Below, one piece after another: positions 45,995 through 54,108 of a stretch of DNA of 64,000 nt. The translations under genes and the position numbers were made by a program. Positions within the stretch are counted from its first letter, which is position 1. Every line of letters starts with the position of its first letter. This DNA is from Paraburkholderia megapolitana. GTDB lineage: Bacteria > Pseudomonadota > Gammaproteobacteria > Burkholderiales > Burkholderiaceae. The notes under the pieces were generated by a model. That model was not told the DNA's origin, did not search any database, and saw only the letters and a list, made by a program, of their open reading frames with translations. Location: NCBI RefSeq assembly GCF_007556815.1, contig NZ_CP041743.1, positions 2,763,001-2,827,000 of the forward strand, given 5' to 3'.

Positions 45995-47428
45995 ATGGCA
46001 AGCCTGCCGTTCGACGCGCCCGATCCATCGTCCACGCTGCAACCCGGCAACGCCGCGGCCGGGCCCGGGATCAATGCGCGCATCGACCGCCTGCCCGCGA
46101 CCCGGACCGTCTGGATGCTCGTGTTCCTGCTGTCGATCGGCGGCTGGTTCGAGTTCTACGACCTGTTTTTCACAGCGTATGTCGGCCCCGGGCTCGTCAA
46201 GAGCAGCCTCTATGCGACGACGACGGCATCGTTCTTTGGTTTCTCGGGGCTCGGCGCGTTCGTCGCGGCTTCGTTTGCGGGGCTCTTTATCGGCACCTTC
46301 GTCGTGGCCGGCACGGCGGACCGCTTCGGCCGCAAGAACATCTTCACGGTGTCGCTGCTGTGGTACTCGATCGCCACGTTGATTATGGCGTTCCAGACCA
46401 CCGCACCGATGATCAACCTGTGGCGGTTGATCGCCGGTATCGGTGTCGGCGTCGAACTGGTCACGATCGATACCTACGTCAGCGAGTTGATGCCGAAGCA
46501 TCTGCGCGGCCGCGCATTTGCGTTCGTGCATCTGGTGCAGTACAGCGCGGTGCCGTCGGTGGCGTTTCTCGCGTGGTGGCTGGTGCCGCAGGCGCCCTTC
46601 GGTCTCGACGGCTGGCGCTGGGTCGTGATCATAGGGGCGCTCGGCGCGATCGTCGTCTGGGCGATTCGCCGGCGTCTGCCGGAAAGCCCGCGCTGGCTCG
46701 CGCAACAGGGTCGCACGGCGGAGGCGTCTGCAGTGCTCGCGACGATCGAAGCCAGGGTCGCCGCGCAATACGGCAAGCCGCTGCCACCGCCCGTCGCGGC
46801 CGTCGAACCGGCCACCACTAAAGCGTCGTTTCGCGAGATCTGGCAACCGCCCTATCGCCGCCGCGCAATCACGATGCTGATCTTCAACCTGTTCCAGGCG
46901 ATCGGCTTCTACGGTTTCGCGTCGTGGGTCCCCACCCTGCTCGTCGCGAAGGGCGTGACGATCACGCACAGCCTGCTGTACTCGTTCGTGATCGCGATCT
47001 CGAACCCGTTCGGCCCGCTACTCGGCATGGCGATCGCCGATCGCATCGAACGCAAGACGTTGATCGTGCTGTCGGCGCTCGGCATCGCTGTGTTCGGCAG
47101 TCTGTTCGCCACGCAGACCTCGCCCGCCATGCTGATGGTGCTCGGTGTACTGATCACGTTGTCGGGCACGCTGCTGTCGGTCGGCTACCACGCGTACCAG
47201 ACCGAACTGTTCCCGACGCGCATCCGGGCCCGCGCGGTCGGCTTCGTCTATTCGATGTCGCGGCTCTCCGCGATGTTCTCCGGCTTCATGATCGCGTTCG
47301 CGCTGCGCCACTTCGAAACGACCGGCGTGTTTGCGTTGATCAGCGCGTCGATGGTGATGGTGATGGTATCGATCGGGCTGTTCGGGCCGCGCACCAATCA
47401 GTTGAGCCTCGACGAAATCTCGCATTGA
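45995..47428 (+). CDS. MFS metabolite:H+ symporter
   Basis: 477 aa, 12 helices; signature loop GTADRFGRKNIF and RLPESPRWLAQQGR before the central loop, as in the sugar/aromatic-acid/dicarboxylate symporters. CGGAGG ribosome site. Followed by the CaiB-type CoA-transferase (46 bp) and a citryl-CoA-lyase-like gene. It is therefore expected to import the organic acid that those enzymes activate and cleave. Confidence 0.9.
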   Translation: MASLPFDAPDPSSTLQPGNAAAGPGINARIDRLPATRTVWMLVFLLSIGGWFEFYDLFFTAYVGPGLVKSSLYATTTASFFGFSGLGAFVAASFAGLFIGTFVVAGTADRFGRKNIFTVSLLWYSIATLIMAFQTTAPMINLWRLIAGIGVGVELVTIDTYVSELMPKHLRGRAFAFVHLVQYSAVPSVAFLAWWLVPQAPFGLDGWRWVVIIGALGAIVVWAIRRRLPESPRWLAQQGRTAEASAVLATIEARVAAQYGKPLPPPVAAVEPATTKASFREIWQPPYRRRAITMLIFNLFQAIGFYGFASWVPTLLVAKGVTITHSLLYSFVIAISNPFGPLLGMAIADRIERKTLIVLSALGIAVFGSLFATQTSPAMLMVLGVLITLSGTLLSVGYHAYQTELFPTRIRARAVGFVYSMSRLSAMFSGFMIAFALRHFETTGVFALISASMVMVMVSIGLFGPRTNQLSLDEISH

Positions 47429-47474
47429 CCTGCGGAACCCGCGGACACTCCGCAATTGAACTACAAGGTGTGAC

Positions 47475-48674
47475 ATGACGCTTCCGTTGACCGGCATCCG
47501 GGTACTCGATCTATCGAATGTCCTGGCCGGCCCGTTCTGTGCGTATCAGCTGGCGCTGCTCGGCGCCGAAGTCATCAAGATCGAGCATCCGGACGGCGGC
47601 GATCTCGCGCGGCGGCTCGGCGCCGACAAGGATGCGTCGGCGCGTAATATGGGCACGTCGTTTGTCGCGGTGAATGCAGGCAAGCAGTCGGTGACGCTGA
47701 ATCTGAAAGATCCGCGCGGCAAGGCGATCCTGCTCGATCTCGTGAAAACCGCCGACGTGCTGGTGGAAAATTTCCGGCCGGGTGTGATGGCGCGGCTTGG
47801 GCTCGATCATGCGGCGCTCAGTGAAGTGAATCCGCGGCTGGTCTATTGCGCGATCTCCGGCTTCGGACAGGACGGCGAGTTGTCGTCGCGGCCTGCCTAC
47901 GACCAGATCATTCAAGGTATCGCCGGTGTGATGAGCGTGACCGGCGACGCCGACAGCGCCCCGCTGCGAGTCGGCTATCCGGTTTCCGATACCGTGGGCG
48001 GTTTGACAGCGGCGCTGGCCATCTGCGGCGCGCTCGTCGAAGCGCGCGCGAGCGGACGCGGCCGGATGCTCGACGTATCGATGCTCGAAGCGACGCTCGC
48101 GACGATGGGCTGGGTCGTGTCGAACTACCTGAACGCCGGAGTCGTCCCGACGCCAATGGGCAACGAGAATTTCACTGCTGCGCCATCGGGTACGTTCAAG
48201 ACCGGCGACGGCCTGCTCAACATCGCAGCCAACGAAACGAAACAGTTCGTCAGTCTGTGTGCCCTGCTTGGGCGCGCCGACCTGCCCGGCGACGCACGCT
48301 TCTCCGAACGCAACGCCCGCAAGGTGAACCGCGCGGCGCTTAAGGCGGAACTCGAAGCCGCGCTTGCCGCCGACAGCGCGGCAAACTGGGAAACGAAACT
48401 GATCGCGGCCGGCGTGCCCGCGGGGCGTGTGCTGTCGGTGCCGGAAATTCTCGCGCATCCGCATCTGGCGTCGCGCCATTTCGTGCGCGAACTGCCCGAC
48501 GAGCGAGGCGGCGCAACCCAGCGCGTCACACGCGCGGGGTTCCTTCTGTCCGATGCGGATGCTGCGCCCTCCACCGCAGCGCCGGCACTTTCCGCGCATA
48601 CAAAAACCCATTTGAGCGCGCTCGGCTACGACGAATCGCAAATCGATGCGCTGCATGCCGAAGGAGTGATCTGA
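47475..48674 (+). CDS. CaiB/BaiF family III CoA-transferase
   Basis: 399 aa. N-terminal GIRVLDLSNVLAGPFC and IEHPDGGDLARR, VENFRPGVMARLGL, and catalytic Asp about 172 in VGYPVSDTVGG. Moves CoA between acyl-CoA and a free acid. Two bases separate it from the downstream lyase gene, arguing that the acid it activates is the lyase substrate. Confidence 0.93.
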   Translation: MTLPLTGIRVLDLSNVLAGPFCAYQLALLGAEVIKIEHPDGGDLARRLGADKDASARNMGTSFVAVNAGKQSVTLNLKDPRGKAILLDLVKTADVLVENFRPGVMARLGLDHAALSEVNPRLVYCAISGFGQDGELSSRPAYDQIIQGIAGVMSVTGDADSAPLRVGYPVSDTVGGLTAALAICGALVEARASGRGRMLDVSMLEATLATMGWVVSNYLNAGVVPTPMGNENFTAAPSGTFKTGDGLLNIAANETKQFVSLCALLGRADLPGDARFSERNARKVNRAALKAELEAALAADSAANWETKLIAAGVPAGRVLSVPEILAHPHLASRHFVRELPDERGGATQRVTRAGFLLSDADAAPSTAAPALSAHTKTHLSALGYDESQIDALHAEGVI

Positions 48675-48676
48675 CC

Positions 48677-49501
48677 ATGACACAACCGCTCGATACGGCC
48701 GCCCTCGCCGCCGACTACTGGAGCACGTCGATCATCGACATCCATCCGGGCTCGATCAATGTGCGCGGCTTCCCGATCCAGGAGTTGATCGGCGCGGTCA
48801 GTTTTCCGCAGATGATCTGGTTGATGCTGCGCGGCGAGTTGCCCGACGCGCCGAAGGCGCAACTCTTTGAAGCCGCGCTCGTGGCCTCGGTCGATCATGG
48901 ACCGCACGCGCCGTCGATTGCGATCTCGCGGATGGCCACGAGTTGCGGTTTGCCGTTGAACGGCGCGCTGGCCTCCGCCATCAATGCGCTCGACGACGTG
49001 CACGGCGGCGCTGGCCAGCAGGCGGTTGAACTCTATGAGACAGTGCGCGACCGCACCGCGCAGGGTGTAGCGCTCGACACTGCAGTCGAACAGGCCGTCG
49101 ATGCCTTCATTGCCGCTCACGGCAAATATCTACCGGGCTTCGGGCATCGCTTTCATCCCGTCGATCCACGCGCCGTGAAACTGCTCGCTCTCGTCGATGC
49201 GGCGGTGGCAAACGGCACGGTGTCCGGGGAATACGCAGCGATAGCACGCGGCATCGAAGCGCTATTGCAGCGGCGCAAGAACAAGCCGGTGCCGATGAAT
49301 ATCGACGGCGCTACTGCGGTGATTTACGCTGAACTCGGCTTTGCGCCGGAACTCGCGCGCGGTGTGTTCTGTCTGTCGCGGGCGGTCGGCATTCTCGCGC
49401 ACGCATGGGAACAACGCGCGCGCAACGAGCGCAACAAAGGGCCGATGCCGCGCCAGATGGCCTATCGCTATACCGGGCAGCCCGAGCGTCACCTGGACTG
49501 A
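48677..49501 (+). CDS. Citrate synthase-family protein, citryl-CoA-lyase-like
   Basis: 274 aa, shorter than true citrate synthases (about 430 aa) and similar in size to the stand-alone lyase-type members. Motifs: SVDHGPHAPSIAISR, LDDVHGGAGQQAVEL and PGFGHRFHPVDPRA, the CoA/acid-binding elements of the family. Likely cleaves a citryl- or citramalyl-type CoA thioester to acetyl-CoA plus a 2-oxo acid; acting with the CoA-transferase it would catabolise a tri- or dicarboxylic acid. Its 3' end overlaps the convergent IclR gene by 13 bp. Confidence 0.85.
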   Translation: MTQPLDTAALAADYWSTSIIDIHPGSINVRGFPIQELIGAVSFPQMIWLMLRGELPDAPKAQLFEAALVASVDHGPHAPSIAISRMATSCGLPLNGALASAINALDDVHGGAGQQAVELYETVRDRTAQGVALDTAVEQAVDAFIAAHGKYLPGFGHRFHPVDPRAVKLLALVDAAVANGTVSGEYAAIARGIEALLQRRKNKPVPMNIDGATAVIYAELGFAPELARGVFCLSRAVGILAHAWEQRARNERNKGPMPRQMAYRYTGQPERHLD

Positions 49502-50253
49502 CGATCGAGCACGCGGCGCCACGCAGTGCGCAGCCCGCGCGAATCGCCGCCGAGCGCATCGGTTGCGCGCGAAGCGCAGTCGAACAGCGCACCGAGGTTG
49601 CTCTCGATGAACGCGCTGTCGATCCGCGAAGCGGGTCCTGCGAGCGTGAGCACGCCGCGCAGCGCATCGCGTACACCGAACACCGGCGCCGACATGCCGG
49701 CCGTTTCGCGATCGCGCTCACCCACCGAGACGCAGTAAAAATCCTCCCGAATCTGCTCGTACGGCTCACCCACCGCTCCACCGAACGCAAGCAACGCACG
49801 CCCACCCGATCCGGTTTCCAGCGGCAGCACGTCGCCTTCGCGCACATGAAAACGCACCGCATGCGTCGAGTCGACGCGATGCAGACACACCCGCACCGCC
49901 TCATCGCGCACGTAGAACGACACGCTCTCGCCGCTCGCCTGCGCAAGCTCCTGCATCAGCGGCACGAGAATATCGCCGAGCTTCAGACTGCGCTGGTACA
50001 GCGCGCCAAGCATGAACGTAGCGGGCCCGAGCTGATAGCGACCGTCGTCGAGACGCAGCAGCAACCGATGCTGGATCAGCGAGCCGGCAAGACGCAGCAG
50101 CGTGCTTTTGTAGAGGCCGGTACGCGCCGCCAGTTCGGCGAGCGTGAGCGGTGCATCGTCGGGACCGAATGCGAACAGGATCGAGCAGGCCCGGTCGAGC
50201 ACCGCGACGCCTTCGCTTTCCTTCGGGCCGGGCTTGTCCTGGGGCATGGGCAT
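49489..50253 (-). CDS. IclR-family transcriptional regulator
   Basis: 254 aa from ATG 50253 (a TTG at 50283 is the longer alternative). N-terminal winged HTH (AVLDRACSILFAFG, then LAELAARTGLYKSTLLRLAGSL) and C-terminal effector domain. Tail-to-tail overlap of 13 bp with the lyase gene. Likely regulates the adjacent transporter/CoA-transferase/lyase operon through the AGAAC dyads. Confidence 0.9.
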   Translation of the reverse strand: MPMPQDKPGPKESEGVAVLDRACSILFAFGPDDAPLTLAELAARTGLYKSTLLRLAGSLIQHRLLLRLDDGRYQLGPATFMLGALYQRSLKLGDILVPLMQELAQASGESVSFYVRDEAVRVCLHRVDSTHAVRFHVREGDVLPLETGSGGRALLAFGGAVGEPYEQIREDFYCVSVGERDRETAGMSAPVFGVRDALRGVLTLAGPASRIDSAFIESNLGALFDCASRATDALGGDSRGLRTAWRRVLDRQSR

Positions 50254-50310
50254 GAACAGTCGGGTCGTCGAGTCGAAGCGCAAATTTTACGCGATGCGGC
50301 AGACATGACA

Positions 50311-50341
50311 AAACCGGAGTGTCGTGCCGACACTCCGGTTT
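50311..50341 (-). terminator. Intrinsic-type terminator after EF-hand gene copy 1
   Basis: 13-bp perfect stem AAACCGGAGTGTC / GACACTCCGGTTT with five-base loop, followed on the minus strand by TTTTGTC. A close relative occurs at 53575-53605 after the second gene copy. Confidence 0.8.
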
Positions 50342-50406
50342 CGCTTACTTCGTACGCAACCCGGTCGCGGCCGGGTGCGCTTCGAGAACCCGCGTCGGCC
50401 TGCCCG

Positions 50407-50811
50407 CTATTGCTGCTGCAACTGCTGTTGCTTCTGGATATACGTCCGCACATCGGCCATCGACACACGCCCGGTATGGGCACTGTCGATTTCGTCGAAG
50501 TGTTTGGAGACGTAGCCCAGACCGCTGCTTTGCGCCTGCGCCTTCGTCACCGACGCACCGTTGCTCAGCACGGTGTTGGCACCGAGTCGTGCTTCGACGC
50601 GCTGCTGCGCCTGCTGCTGCAACGTGGTACCGGTGGACGGCAGCACCGCCGCCACACGATTCTGCGGAAAGAACGGACCGTCGACACCCCGGCTGCCATG
50701 AGGCAGCGTCACAGGCGCCACCGCTTGGGGCGGCAGAGCGTGGGCGCTGCTCATCGCGGCACCGAGTACGATCAACGGGGAAATACGTCGCATCAATTTG
50801 ATTGGAGACAT
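50407..50811 (-). CDS. Secreted EF-hand-like small protein, copy 1
   Basis: 134 aa from ATG 50811. Signal peptide (RRISPLIVLGAAMSSAHA), a spacer rich in Pro/Gln, then an EF-hand-like helix-loop-helix around DSAHTGRVSMAD and a Gln-rich tail (QKQQQLQQQ). The loop keeps Gly6 and the hydrophobic position 8 but lacks an acidic residue at position 3, so calcium binding is doubtful. Starts 45 bp after the S10 gene. Nearly identical to copy 2 (five differences in 134 residues by eye). Confidence 0.75.
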   Translation of the reverse strand: MSPIKLMRRISPLIVLGAAMSSAHALPPQAVAPVTLPHGSRGVDGPFFPQNRVAAVLPSTGTTLQQQAQQRVEARLGANTVLSNGASVTKAQAQSSGLGYVSKHFDEIDSAHTGRVSMADVRTYIQKQQQLQQQ

Positions 50812-50856
50812 GATCACTCGCATTGAATAGGTGAACAGAGCGTTCCCGTCCATCGC

Positions 50857-52671
50857 TCAGGGGGCCGTTGCCGTGGCGGTCGGCGTGCTGCCGGTCGGTG
50901 TTCCGGGCGCAGCCTCGTCACGCCATGCCAGCGGCAGTGTCGTCAGCGTCAGTGCACCGGGGATCGCTCTCGCGCCATAGAAGAGCGCGAGATCCGCTTT
51001 CATCTGCGGGCGCGCCACGTCGTCCAGATAAATCATGTGGCCACCCTGGAAGAAGCTGACCTGCAGGTTCGGATTGAGACCGACCACTGTCTGGAGCCGC
51101 GCCAGTTGCTTCTCGGTATTGAAGAACGGCGTCACCAGGTCGTGGTAACCGTTTTCCGAGAACACCTCGAGCCGCGGGTTCAGTTGCAGTGCGCCCAGCA
51201 GATCGGGGATCGTGTCCGGCATCGGCTGACCATCGTGCGAGAAATCCCACACATTGATGATGTTGTCGTTCAGCGGCACGTACGCCGAGTTCGGCGCCGT
51301 GTAGCCGAGGTAGTTCGGCAACTGCGTCGCGAGTGCGTTGACGAACGGCTGCGTGAGCAGGATGTCCGACGGATCGCCGTCGCTCTGCAGCCGCGGGTCC
51401 GAGTTCGGCAACGACACGCGTCCGTCATACCCGCCGATCGTCGTACCCGGAATCAGGGCGGTTTCGAGCGGACTCGAGTTGAAGAAGCCTTGCAGCGCCT
51501 GCAGTGTCAGGCTCGACGGAATGACCCACGACTGCAGCGTGCGGGCTGCCGGGTACACCGGCGTACCAAAGAACCCAGGAGCGCCGTCCTGGCTCAGTGC
51601 CCACGTCGCCGCGTACTGCCCGAAGTGGTTGTACTGTCCCGTACCGAATTGCTCGACCTGCGCCGCCAGAGCCGCCTGACTGGCCGGTGCCGGCGATACG
51701 AGGTTGTAGTACGCCGCCACCTCCGCGAAACCGGGCAGGTAACCTTCCACGGTATCGGTCGCGAGTTGCAGACCCGCCTGCGAATTCGTGATCGCCACGG
51801 CCTCTGTCGCATCCGCGAAATAATTCAGGATCGCGGACTGCAACGTAATCCCCGTCAGGTGTACGCCAGCCGATTCGAGCGCGAGCGCCAGCATATCGGT
51901 ACGCGGCGTGCCGTACGATTCCCCGTACAGATACAGCGGCGACTTGCTGCGACTGTTGACCGCGATATAGCGCTCGATGAAGTCGCGGATCACGTTGACG
52001 TCCGGATCGGAACCCCAGAACGTCTGGTTCGTGTTCGGTAGCACGGCTTCGGAGAGGCCTGTTCCCGGTGGGTCGATGAAGACCAGGTCGGTCGTGTCGA
52101 TCAGGCTTTCGGTGTTGTTGACGATCGGGTAGTTCGGCCAGTTGTTGCCGAACAGCGGGTCGGGCGTCGCGACACGCGTCGGCGCAAACGAACCGAGACG
52201 CAGCCAGATCGACGACGAACCCGGGCCGCCGTTATAGACGAACGTAACGGGTCGCGGTGCGCCGTTCGTGCTCGGCGCGGTGTACGCGACGTACGACATC
52301 GACGCTTCGGGGTTGCCCTTCGAGTCCGCCGCGGTCAAGTGACCCGTGGTCGTCGTGTAGTTGACCGTGGTGCTGCCGGAAGTCCACGTGTAGTTCATCA
52401 CGGCCGCTTTTTCGGCCACCTGCGATGCGGCGAGCCCGTCGCCGGCGTTCATCGAATAGGCGACCGGGTCGACGTAGGGCTGGTTGCCCGTCGGCGGGCT
52501 GGCCTGCGCGTTGGCGGTCTGCTTCAGGCTCGCGGCGCCGCTCGATGACGAACCGCCATCGCTTCCGCCGCATCCCGCGAGGACCATGACGCCGATCGCA
52601 ATCGCACCTAGTGCGGCGAACCGGCCCTGCTGGCGAGGCTCGCTGCCAGTACAGCTTCTGTCTGGTTTCAT
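50857..52671 (-). CDS. S10 serine carboxypeptidase-like lipoprotein, copy 1
   Basis: 604 aa. Lipoprotein signal (GVMVLAGCGG) then a Ser/Gly-rich linker and an S10 peptidase domain: FVYNGGPGSSSIWLRLGSFA, FIDPPGTGLSEAV, nucleophile YLYGESYGTPRTD, a C-terminal Asp region ENGYHDLVTPFF and catalytic-His segment QGGHMIYLDD. Family members cleave C-terminal residues or act as acyltransferases at acid pH. Probably outer-membrane or periplasmic. AGGA ribosome site 5 nt before ATG. Followed by the EF-hand-like gene; the pair is repeated at 53.6-55.9 kb. Confidence 0.9.
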   Translation of the reverse strand: MKPDRSCTGSEPRQQGRFAALGAIAIGVMVLAGCGGSDGGSSSSGAASLKQTANAQASPPTGNQPYVDPVAYSMNAGDGLAASQVAEKAAVMNYTWTSGSTTVNYTTTTGHLTAADSKGNPEASMSYVAYTAPSTNGAPRPVTFVYNGGPGSSSIWLRLGSFAPTRVATPDPLFGNNWPNYPIVNNTESLIDTTDLVFIDPPGTGLSEAVLPNTNQTFWGSDPDVNVIRDFIERYIAVNSRSKSPLYLYGESYGTPRTDMLALALESAGVHLTGITLQSAILNYFADATEAVAITNSQAGLQLATDTVEGYLPGFAEVAAYYNLVSPAPASQAALAAQVEQFGTGQYNHFGQYAATWALSQDGAPGFFGTPVYPAARTLQSWVIPSSLTLQALQGFFNSSPLETALIPGTTIGGYDGRVSLPNSDPRLQSDGDPSDILLTQPFVNALATQLPNYLGYTAPNSAYVPLNDNIINVWDFSHDGQPMPDTIPDLLGALQLNPRLEVFSENGYHDLVTPFFNTEKQLARLQTVVGLNPNLQVSFFQGGHMIYLDDVARPQMKADLALFYGARAIPGALTLTTLPLAWRDEAAPGTPTGSTPTATATAP

Positions 52672-52893
52672 CTCAATCCTTGGTGGTGGGTTTCGCTACC
52701 GTTTCACAAAGGCCGCCGCAGCCGGGGCGTGATGCATCGGGGCGCGGGTAACCCGCGCGACACTCGCGGGCCTGCAGCGGTCGGGATTAAATTTCTTTTG
52801 CAGATCCAGATTTAAAGATATTTCTTCTACGCATTTAACAATGCAGCCGGACAGCTAAAGTGGTGTGCACTCCGCTGCCTTCATTTCCATTTA

Positions 52894-52913
52894 GCCGATA
52901 TGAACATATCGGC
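52894..52913. promoter_or_regulatory. Inverted repeat GCCGATATG-AA-CATATCGGC
   Basis: Nine-base perfect arms with a two-base centre, about 225 bp upstream of S10 copy 1. Copy 2 has a different dyad at the matching place (ATTTCCG-N12-CGGAAAT, 56147-56172), so the two promoters may be controlled differently. Confidence 0.5.
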
Positions 52914-53125
52914 GGCATCGCAAAAATAAGTGGTCCGCAGAGGCTCTGTCAAGGATTATGAGGACGTAAAAAATAATCACCAAGGCAGTGCCGGGCGCCT
53001 CATGAACTTTGAAAAAAATCCTGTTGCTCCGACGTATCGCGAAGCTAGCATAAAAAAACTCACCAAAATTTCCCTGCCGGAGGAGTGAAAACCCTCATCC
53101 TTAGCGCTGGCGTGGTTTGATGCGG

Positions 53126-53425
53126 CACTAATGTTGGCTTTCTGAAAGTTTCGACTTGGCTCTGTTATTTTCCCGTTAATCAGATTGGCTAATAAGGCTC
53201 CATGAGAATACGCATCCTCTCGACTACTTAATACATAAGGTAGCGCGAGTTATTTTTCCTGTTGGATTGAATAATCACTAATGTTGGCTTTCTGAAAGTT
53301 TCGACTTGGCTCTGTTATTTTCCCGTTAATCAGATTGGCTAATAAGGCTCCATGAGAATACGCATCCTCTCGACTACTTAATACATAAGGTAGCGCGAGT
53401 TATTTTTCCTGTTGGATTGAATAAT
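53126..53425. repeat. Perfect 150-bp tandem direct repeat (two copies)
   Basis: 53126-53275 and 53276-53425 are identical base for base, head to tail with no gap. The unit contains the short palindrome CTTTC-T-GAAAG near its start. No open frame of note, no terminal inverted repeats seen. It lies between the two duplicated S10/EF-hand pairs. Confidence 0.95.
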
Positions 53426-53574
53426 GTCACCTACACACAATAAATGCACCAGCCTGCACTAAAACCGAGAAACCCGCCGAGATACATTCAGATTGAACTG
53501 CAGAACACAGCATTAAAACGAGCGAGTCCGCAGAAAATCAAACTGCTGTCATTTTTACAACCCTCAACAAAACA

Positions 53575-53605
53575 AAACCGGAGTGCCACGCGGACACTCC
53601 GGTTT
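53575..53605 (-). terminator. Intrinsic-type terminator after EF-hand gene copy 2
   Basis: 11-bp stem AAACCGGAGTG / CACTCCGGTTT, nine-base loop, followed on the minus strand by TTTTG. Paralogue of the terminator at 50311-50341, with the inner stem eroded. Confidence 0.8.
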
Positions 53606-53641
53606 CGTTCGATGGCCTGCCCATAAATGGGTCCGAGGCCC

Positions 53642-54046
53642 TTACTGCTGCTGTAGCTGTTGTTGCTTCTGGATATACGTCCGCACGTCGCTCATCGACA
53701 CGCGCCCGGTATGGGCACTGTCGATTTCGTCGAAGTGTTTGGAGACGTAACCCAGGCCGCTGCTTTGCGCCTGTGCCTTCGTCACCGAGGCGCCGTTGCT
53801 GAGCACGGTGTTAGCACCGAGTCGCGCTTCGACGCGCTGCTGCGCCTGTTGCTGCAGCGTAGTACCGGTGGACGGCAGCACCGCCGCCACACGGTTCTGC
53901 GGAAAGAACGGACCGTCGACACCTCGACTGCCATGCGGCAGCGTCACAGGCGCCACCGCTTGAGGCGGCAGTGCATGGGCGCTGCTCATCGCCGCGCCGA
54001 GTACGATCAACGGGGAAATACGCCGCAATAGATTGGTTAGAGACAT
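53642..54046 (-). CDS. Secreted EF-hand-like small protein, copy 2
   Basis: 134 aa from ATG 54046. Same layout as copy 1: signal peptide, linker, degenerate EF-hand loop DSAHTGRVSMSD, Gln-rich tail. Differences from copy 1 cluster in the signal peptide (MSLTNLL against MSPIKLM). Lies about 60 bp after S10 copy 2. Confidence 0.75.
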   Translation of the reverse strand: MSLTNLLRRISPLIVLGAAMSSAHALPPQAVAPVTLPHGSRGVDGPFFPQNRVAAVLPSTGTTLQQQAQQRVEARLGANTVLSNGASVTKAQAQSSGLGYVSKHFDEIDSAHTGRVSMSDVRTYIQKQQQLQQQ

Positions 54047-54108
54047 GATCACTCGCATTGAATGGGTGAACAGAGAGTTCCCTGTAAGAAGGAGTATCCC
54101 GTCATCGA

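Larger units (their letters stand above)
50311..52990. repeat. Segmental duplication, copy 1 (terminator + EF-hand gene + S10 gene + upstream)
   Basis: This block resembles 53575-56240 in gene order, protein sequence, the downstream terminator stem and the upstream TGTCAAGGATTATG segment. Outer limits are approximate. Confidence 0.85.
52672..53574. other. 900-bp AT-rich region between the duplicated gene pairs
   Basis: No credible gene. Contains the promoter region of S10 copy 1 (with the 20-bp inverted repeat at 52894-52913 and TGTCAAGGATTATG at about 52947) and the 150-bp tandem repeat. Confidence 0.6.

Noticed and set aside
53126-53425. CRISPR array
   Set aside because: Only two 150-bp units with no spacers between them.
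52672-53574. Insertion sequence between the duplicated gene pairs
   Set aside because: No transposase frame, no terminal inverted repeats and no target-site duplication could be seen.
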